Source: JACVRW01 sp963826165 (lineage in GTDB: Bacteria; Actinomycetota; Thermoleophilia; Solirubrobacterales; Thermoleophilaceae). Taken from it: 64,000 bases of DNA. The position numbers were made by a program, and so were the translations under genes. Below are positions 58,958-64,000 of this stretch, one piece after another (position 1 is the first letter of the stretch; the number at the start of each line of letters is the position of its first letter). The notes beneath the pieces were generated by a model. That model did not search any database. It saw only the letters and a program-made list of their open reading frames with translations, and was not told where the DNA came from. The stretch lies in assembly GCA_963826165.1 (NCBI GenBank), contig CAWGWC010000009.1:186001-250000 (forward strand), written 5' to 3'.

Positions 58958-61420
58958 GTGATCGCGGCACGGAGGCGGGGCGGTCTGCTCGCCCTCACCG
59001 CCCTGGCGTGCCTGCTGTCGGCACTGTTCGCCGGCTCCGCCAGCGCCGCCAACAAAGCCACCGTCACGGCGTCGAAGGCCGTTGCCAAGGCCTGTCACAC
59101 CAAGTTTGTCGGCGATCGTGCGCGCACCGATGTAGTGCGCTCGAGGTCGACCGCCGAGGGTCTATTGCGCGTCCGTCTGAAGGGACGCGGCGACTGGGAC
59201 CTCGGCGTTTTCGACGCCAAGACCAAGCGCTCGGTGGCAGGGTCGGCCGCCCTGCGCGGCAACGAGCTGGCCGAGGGCTTCGTCACCAAGGGTCAGCGTC
59301 TGCTGATCCAGGCGTGTCGGTTCGCCGGCAAGGCGAACAACGCCAGGGTGTCGGTGAACTACCTCGCCACCCCGCCGCCGAGCACGAGCGGCCCGGCGCA
59401 GGTGGTGGACGTGGCTACGCCCACCCGCGCGGACAAGGAGCGGCTCCAGCGGCTCGGCCTCGACCTGACCGAGCACGGTGACGCCGACTCGCTCGAGGTC
59501 GTGCTCTACGGCGCCGAGGACGCCGCCGTGCTGCGGCGGAACAAGTTCCGCTACACGGTGGAGATCGCGGATCTGGCCAAGCGAAACGAGGCCAACCGCC
59601 GCGCCGACCGCCGTTACCGCGCCCGCGTGGCGCAGGTGGGCAGCCAGTTGCCGAGCGGTCGTGCGACCTATCGGCGTCTGCCTGACTACGAGTTCGAGCT
59701 CAAGCTGCTGGCCAACCGCTACGACGGTCTGGTCAAGCCGATCACGCTCGACTACCGGACGCATCTCGGCCGTGACGTGATGGGCATCGAGATCGCCACC
59801 GATCCCTACAACACCCGCGACGGCAAGCCCATCTTCCTGAACATGGGCGTGCATCACGCGCGTGAGTGGCCCTCATCCGAGCACGCGCTCGAGTGGGCGT
59901 ACGACCTCCTGACCAACTACGGCCAGGAACGCCGCACCACCCGGCTCGTGAGGGACACGCGCAACATCATCGTCCCGATCGTCAACCCGGACGGGTTCAA
60001 CATCTCCCGCGAGGCGCCGGACTTGCCGCCGGCAACCGAGTTCGGGCGTTTCTCCTACGAGATGAAGCGCAAGAACTGCTGGCCCGACCCTGACGCGACC
60101 GGGCCGTGCAACGACAGTTCGCGCGGCAGCCTGCTAGGTGTCGACCCCAACCGCAACTACGGCGGCTTCTGGGGCGGCCCGGGTGCCAGCACCGATCCGG
60201 ACGACAACACGTTCCGCGGAACGATGCCGTTCTCGGAGCCCGAGACGCAGAACATCCGCGCGCTCCACTCCGAGCGTCAGATCACCAACCTCATCACCAA
60301 CCACACGTACTCGAACCTCGTGCTGCGCCCGCCGGGCGTGGCCGATACGGGCTTCCCCCTGGAGGAGCCGCTGCTGCGAGGGCTCGGTGCGGAGATGACG
60401 AGCCACAACAACTACGCCAACAATCCGAGCTTCGAGCTCTACGACACCACCGGTGGCACGGAGGACTGGACGTTCTGGACCGCCGGCGGGCTCGGCTACA
60501 CGTTCGAGATCGGACCGAATGAGTTCCACCCGCCGTACGAGACCGGCGTGGTGGCCGAGTACCTCGGTCTGGCTCCCGCGGCCGGCGCCGGTCAGGGCGG
60601 CAACCGCGAGGCCTACTACGAGATGCTCGAGGCCACGGCGAACTCCCGTTACCACTCGCTGGTCACGGGACGCGCGCCGGAAGGGGTGAATCTGAAGGTC
60701 AAGAAGAGCTTCATGACCGCCACCTCTCCGGTGTGGAACGACGACTTCGGCAACGACATCGGCAATCCGATGCTGTTCCCGGATTCACTGCAGAGCTACT
60801 ACCGCTCCGAGGGTGGCCGCTTCCAGTGGCACATGAACCCGTCGACGCGGCCGGTCGTGGCCGGGCGCTCCGGACGGGACGCCACCGGTCCGCCGCAGGC
60901 TCAGATCACCCTGCCCAACCCGGCTGGGCAGCCCGCGGTGAACGAGAACTACCCGGCGCAGCCCTACGAGGCCATTCCGTTCACCGTCCAGGGTCCGCCC
61001 GCCGTGGACAACGGCAGGCTGACAGTGCACATCCAGTGGACCAACCCGGACACCGACTGGGACCTGTACATCGTCGACGCCGCAGGTGAGGTCGTGACCT
61101 CGTCCGCCTCGTTCGGCGACACGACCGAGGACGCGGTCCTGTTCGATCCGCCTCCGGGTCAGTACACGGCTCACGTGGTCAACTACGGCCAGGTCGCCGG
61201 GCAGCCGTACGACGACTGGTCGAACGGCTACGTGGCCTTCCGGAGCCCGCAGCCCACGGTGATCGGGCCGCAGGAGTCCTGGCAGCTCAGCTGTGAGGAC
61301 GCAGACGGGCGGCTGCTGGCCACCCGCAACCTCGTGGTCGATCGAGGCGACCGGGTGAACATCGGCCGCTTCTGCGGTGGTGCCGCGGCGGCGAAGGTGA
61401 GCGCCAAGCGCAGCCGCTAG
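58958..61420 (+). CDS. Secreted M14 zinc carboxypeptidase
   Basis: GTG 58958 gives 820 aa with a signal peptide (about 1-31). A prodomain-like region leads to the peptidase (about 240-560): zinc ligands in 'MGVHHAREWPSSEH' (HxxE), 'VNPDGFNISREAPD', 'GVDPNRNYGGFWGG', the third ligand in 'LITNHTYSNLVL' and catalytic Glu in 'YTFEIGPNEFHPPY'. C-terminal beta-sandwich domains follow, one PPC-like ('TDWDLYIVDAAGEVV', 'GQYTAHVVNYG'). It digests peptides outside the cell. Confidence 0.94.
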   Translation: MIAARRRGGLLALTALACLLSALFAGSASAANKATVTASKAVAKACHTKFVGDRARTDVVRSRSTAEGLLRVRLKGRGDWDLGVFDAKTKRSVAGSAALRGNELAEGFVTKGQRLLIQACRFAGKANNARVSVNYLATPPPSTSGPAQVVDVATPTRADKERLQRLGLDLTEHGDADSLEVVLYGAEDAAVLRRNKFRYTVEIADLAKRNEANRRADRRYRARVAQVGSQLPSGRATYRRLPDYEFELKLLANRYDGLVKPITLDYRTHLGRDVMGIEIATDPYNTRDGKPIFLNMGVHHAREWPSSEHALEWAYDLLTNYGQERRTTRLVRDTRNIIVPIVNPDGFNISREAPDLPPATEFGRFSYEMKRKNCWPDPDATGPCNDSSRGSLLGVDPNRNYGGFWGGPGASTDPDDNTFRGTMPFSEPETQNIRALHSERQITNLITNHTYSNLVLRPPGVADTGFPLEEPLLRGLGAEMTSHNNYANNPSFELYDTTGGTEDWTFWTAGGLGYTFEIGPNEFHPPYETGVVAEYLGLAPAAGAGQGGNREAYYEMLEATANSRYHSLVTGRAPEGVNLKVKKSFMTATSPVWNDDFGNDIGNPMLFPDSLQSYYRSEGGRFQWHMNPSTRPVVAGRSGRDATGPPQAQITLPNPAGQPAVNENYPAQPYEAIPFTVQGPPAVDNGRLTVHIQWTNPDTDWDLYIVDAAGEVVTSSASFGDTTEDAVLFDPPPGQYTAHVVNYGQVAGQPYDDWSNGYVAFRSPQPTVIGPQESWQLSCEDADGRLLATRNLVVDRGDRVNIGRFCGGAAAAKVSAKRSR

Positions 61421-61444
61421 GCCGAACCGACAAACGCTGGACGC

Positions 61445-61472
61445 AGACGCGCCGCCTTCGGGCGGCGCGTCT
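61445..61472 (+). terminator. UUCG-capped hairpin after the carboxypeptidase gene
   Basis: AGACGCGCCGCC and GGCGGCGCGTCT form a perfect 12-pair stem with a TTCG tetraloop, 24 bases after the stop. The following bases are only partly T-rich (CGTCTGGT). It resembles the groEL terminator. Confidence 0.75.
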
Positions 61473-61493
61473 CGTCTGGTATCGCTGTCGCCC

Positions 61494-62429
61494 ATGGGGC
61501 ACCGCCACGGAGGATGGCCGGCCGTGGACGCGGCGCTCGCTCGTCTGCGAGTGAGCTGGGCGGTCTACTGGCCGGACTCAGACCTCGACGCGATCACCGG
61601 CGACGTGCGGACTCGCTTGGCCGAGGCTTTGTCGGAATGGCCGATCGAGAAGGCGCGACCGCTTCCGGGCGGCTACGTCGCGCTGGTCTGCGAAGGCCGT
61701 CTCGAAGGCCGCCCGGTGATCCTCAAGGTCAGCCCGGCGGGGCATCCCGATTCGTCCCAGCTCGCCGCCGAGGGAGCGGCCCTCGCGTGGTGGCAGCCGA
61801 CCGGCGTCGTTCCCGAGCTGATCCACCAGCGCGACGAGGGGCTCACCCTCCTGATGGAGCGGGTACAGCCCGGACGGCCGCTGGCCGAGTCCGGCTTGGC
61901 GTGGCACGACCTGCTGCCGATCCTGGGCGGGCTGGCCGCCCGTCTCCACGCCGCGGGGCGGCCACCCGGCCGCTGGACCACCACAGGCGCATACACCGAC
62001 TACTGGCGCGGGGTGCTCGAGGAGGAGCCCGGAGCGCTCGAGGAGCTGGACGATCTGACGAGGCCTGACAATCGCGACGTGCTGATCCACGCCGACCTTC
62101 ACCCGGGCAACGCCCTGAGCGCCGGGGACACCTGGAAGGTCATCGACCCCCACGCCGTGGTGGGCGACCGGCACGCCGACATCTGGGCGCTGCTCGACCC
62201 GCTGGTTCTCGACCTGCCCGCCGATCCCCTGGAGGCGAAGCGAGAGGCGAGGCGGCGCGTGACCAGTTATGTGGAGTCGGCTGGGTTGGACAGCGCGCGG
62301 ACCGCCGCCTGGGCACGGTTGCGAGGACGGGCCGAGGCGCTGGCGATCGACAGGCGCAACGCCGCCCCCGCGGACGAACGTGCCTGGGCCGTGCGGCTGC
62401 ACCGCATGGCCGACGCGCTCAGCGCTTGA
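61494..62429 (+). CDS. APH-family phosphotransferase (streptomycin 6-kinase/hydroxyurea kinase-like)
   Basis: The 311 aa protein has a kinase-like N-lobe ('PGGYVALVCEGRLEGRPVILK' split as 'YVALVCEG' and 'PVILKVSP' with the ATP Lys), the catalytic loop 'VLIHADLHPGNALSAG' and the metal Asp in 'WKVIDPHAVVGDRHADIWAL'. The pattern is closest to the APH(6) aminoglycoside/hydroxyurea resistance kinase family. Resistance is not implied; many such enzymes phosphorylate metabolites. It overlaps the convergent WYL gene by 11 bases. Confidence 0.88.
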   Translation: MGHRHGGWPAVDAALARLRVSWAVYWPDSDLDAITGDVRTRLAEALSEWPIEKARPLPGGYVALVCEGRLEGRPVILKVSPAGHPDSSQLAAEGAALAWWQPTGVVPELIHQRDEGLTLLMERVQPGRPLAESGLAWHDLLPILGGLAARLHAAGRPPGRWTTTGAYTDYWRGVLEEEPGALEELDDLTRPDNRDVLIHADLHPGNALSAGDTWKVIDPHAVVGDRHADIWALLDPLVLDLPADPLEAKREARRRVTSYVESAGLDSARTAAWARLRGRAEALAIDRRNAAPADERAWAVRLHRMADALSA

Positions 62430-64000
62430 CCACGCCGGCCAGCGCTTCGGCGGCGTCCAGCACGGCCTGGCGGGCCTCGTCGGGCTCGAGCACGACGGCG
62501 TCGCCACCCTCCTTGAGGATCTCGCGGGCCAGCCATTCGTGTGAGGCATAGCCACGCTCGACGATCACCGAACCGTCGGCCATCTCCTCGACCACGCGGC
62601 GGTCCTCGCGCGCCCAGCGTGCCCGCTCGGGTGAGATCCACACTCGGGCGATCGCCGAGGAGGGCACCTCCCCGGTGGACAGCCAGCCGTGGAGGTCGGG
62701 CTCGACGCCCGGCCGCGGCTCGAAGCTCTCGTCCAATACCGTGGCCTCGCGCACCCGGTCGAGACGGTAGGAGCGGGGCTTGTCCTTCTCGAGGTCCCAG
62801 GAGTGGATGTACCAGCCCTCCTGGCCGTTGACGAGCTTGTAGGGCTCGACCACCCGCTCGATGAACTCGTCCTCGTTCTCCTTGTAGTAGTCGATGCGCA
62901 GCAGCCGCCGGGCGATGATCGCCTCTGACACCACGCGCGCGACCTGGGAGTCGTCGCCCTTCGCCGTGGTGATCTGGAGGCCCTCCTCGGCGGGATCCTG
63001 ACCGAGCGCGTCCACGATCTTCTGGCGGGCGGAGTTGAGCGACCCCTCGGGCAGGTGCTCGCCGATCAGGTCGATCGCCGCCACGAGGGCTTTGGCCTCG
63101 AGGGGAAGCAGCCGCGCCGGCCGCGCGAAGTTGTCGCCGTAGGGCTCGGGATCGACCTCGATCTGATCGCCCTGGATCTCGGCGTAGAGCACGTATGAGC
63201 CGCCGCCGAAGTTGACGACGTTCAGCACGTCCACGTCCTGGCGCAGCTCTTGATCGGAGATCTGCAGCGTCTCGCCCAGCTCGCTGACGTCGAGCTTGCG
63301 GCCCTCGCGCGCGGCGTCGATCAGGAGCCCGGCGAGGGTGACCAGCCGGGCGAAGCGCTCCGGGCGGATCGGCGACTCGTGACCCTCGTCGTCGTCCTCC
63401 TCCTCGGCGCGACGGCGCTTCGAGGCGCGCTTGCCCAGCTCGGGCGGCCGGGCGTGGCGCTCGATCACGACCTCCAGTCGCTCCCGAGCCTCCGCCGCCA
63501 GCTCCTCCGGGCCCTCGATGCTCGCCTGGTCCTCGAGTCCGAGCAGCCAGGACACCATCTGCCGGGAGTCCGCGTAGTCGGTCTCGAAGATGACGCCGCC
63601 CTCGGTCTCCGACACCTCTCCGGCGTGTCCGAAGTGGCGCAGGGCCAGCCAGTCGATGCGGTCGGATAGGCGGATGCGCGCGCGACCGATCGTGTCGCCG
63701 AGCTGCCAGTCGGTGCGGGTGGCGTAGATCCGCGGGTCGAACTCCTCCGGGCGATTGAAGTCGTGCTCGGCCTTTGAGGAATAGCCGACCTTGCCGCGGA
63801 TGCGCGACACCCGGAACACCCTCATGTCGTCGCGCTCGTGCGAGTAGCCGATCAAATAGAACTGCCCGCCCCGGTACAGCAGGTGGTACGGGTCGACCTT
63901 GCGGCGCTCCTCGGCGTCCCGGCCGATCGTGTAGTACTCGAAGAGGATCGTCTTGCGGCGGAAGATCGCGGTCTCCACCTTGGACAGCCGCTGCGACAGC
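62419..64000 (-). CDS. Double WYL-domain transcriptional regulator (fused PafB-PafC type), N-terminus outside window
   Basis: The frame is open to the window edge (527 codons visible). A first WYL domain ('TILFEYYTIGRDAEERRKVDPYHL' region: 'VDPYHLLYRGGQFYLIGYSH', 'RVFRVSRIRG') ends near residue 190. A Lys/Glu linker, a winged-helix module ('FARLVTLAGLLIDAAREGRK', 'ISDQELRQDVDVLNVV') and a second WYL domain ('LLRIDYYKENEDEF', 'GWYIHSWDLEKDKPRSYRLD') follow. The missing first winged helix completes a PafBC fusion. PafBC activates the RecA-independent DNA-damage response, fitting the many repair genes here. Confidence 0.9.
   Translation of the reverse strand, partial: LSQRLSKVETAIFRRKTILFEYYTIGRDAEERRKVDPYHLLYRGGQFYLIGYSHERDDMRVFRVSRIRGKVGYSSKAEHDFNRPEEFDPRIYATRTDWQLGDTIGRARIRLSDRIDWLALRHFGHAGEVSETEGGVIFETDYADSRQMVSWLLGLEDQASIEGPEELAAEARERLEVVIERHARPPELGKRASKRRRAEEEDDDEGHESPIRPERFARLVTLAGLLIDAAREGRKLDVSELGETLQISDQELRQDVDVLNVVNFGGGSYVLYAEIQGDQIEVDPEPYGDNFARPARLLPLEAKALVAAIDLIGEHLPEGSLNSARQKIVDALGQDPAEEGLQITTAKGDDSQVARVVSEAIIARRLLRIDYYKENEDEFIERVVEPYKLVNGQEGWYIHSWDLEKDKPRSYRLDRVREATVLDESFEPRPGVEPDLHGWLSTGEVPSSAIARVWISPERARWAREDRRVVEEMADGSVIVERGYASHEWLAREILKEGGDAVVLEPDEARQAVLDAAEALAGVVKR

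Overview
This 64 kb window is chromosomal DNA from a high-GC Gram-positive-type bacterium. Gene content (PAC2-family protein, split LigD/Ku, a zinc metalloprotease of the F420-associated DUF2342 type, DUF59-Mrp, a fused WYL regulator, Lhr helicase, two CIRCE sites before groES) points to Actinobacteria, and the lack of streptomycete or mycobacterial features suggests a deep branch such as Thermoleophilia. That placement is inference. Genes are packed on both strands, often with ATGA/GTGA start-stop overlaps or shared CTAG stops. There is no gene-free stretch over 300 bases. I saw no tRNA, rRNA, CRISPR, transposon or phage genes.

Layout. 0-7.5 kb: truncated HD/OB exoribonuclease, PAC2 protein, UvrD-type helicase-nuclease, inositol monophosphatase-like enzyme, flavodoxin-like protein, topoisomerase IB. 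7.5-12.4 kb: Pro-rich peptide, CAP protein, HAD phosphatase, then the NHEJ set (LigD phosphoesterase-ligase, Ku, LigD polymerase as separate genes). 12.4-14.7 kb: a three-gene cluster of related secreted proteins behind a sigma-28-like promoter. 14.8-19.3 kb: DUF2342 protease, histone-like basic protein with a strong promoter, Mrp ATPase, secreted propeller. 19.3-28.9 kb: regulators paired with targets (ArsR/MFS, ECF sigma/membrane sensor, ECF41-type sigma/SDR, cyclase/GNAT, ArsR/SRPBCC/HD operon, PaiB). 28.9-37.3 kb: secreted protein, 7Fe ferredoxin, methyltransferase, NAD-binding protein, VOC protein, groES-groEL, ASCH, pcm, Crp/Fnr, threonine dehydratase. 37.3-44.8 kb: aldo/keto reductase, psuG-psuK, ECF sigma/DUF4349, twin secreted paralogs behind a second sigma-28-like promoter, GDPD, Nei-type glycosylase. 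44.6-53.8 kb: stand-alone LuxR HTH, Lhr helicase, lipoprotein, NlpC/P60 hydrolase behind a c-di-AMP riboswitch, SGNH lipoprotein, family-5 UDG, ABC exporter. 53.8-64 kb: methyltransferase, ketopantoate reductase, rmlB-rmlD-rmlA (rmlD frameshifted; rmlC not in the window), PPOX protein, M14 carboxypeptidase, APH-like kinase, truncated WYL regulator.

Main themes. DNA repair is over-represented (UvrD-nuclease, Lhr, NHEJ, Nei, UDG, WYL/PafBC type). Many start codons have no Shine-Dalgarno but carry a TANNNT box 6-10 nt upstream, suggesting widespread leaderless transcription, including two divergent pairs sharing one symmetric TANNNTA box. The best candidate for an undescribed system is the set of two secreted-protein clusters (12.4-14.7 kb and 41.9-43.0 kb), each preceded by a TAAA-N15-G(C/T)CGATA sigma-28-type promoter.
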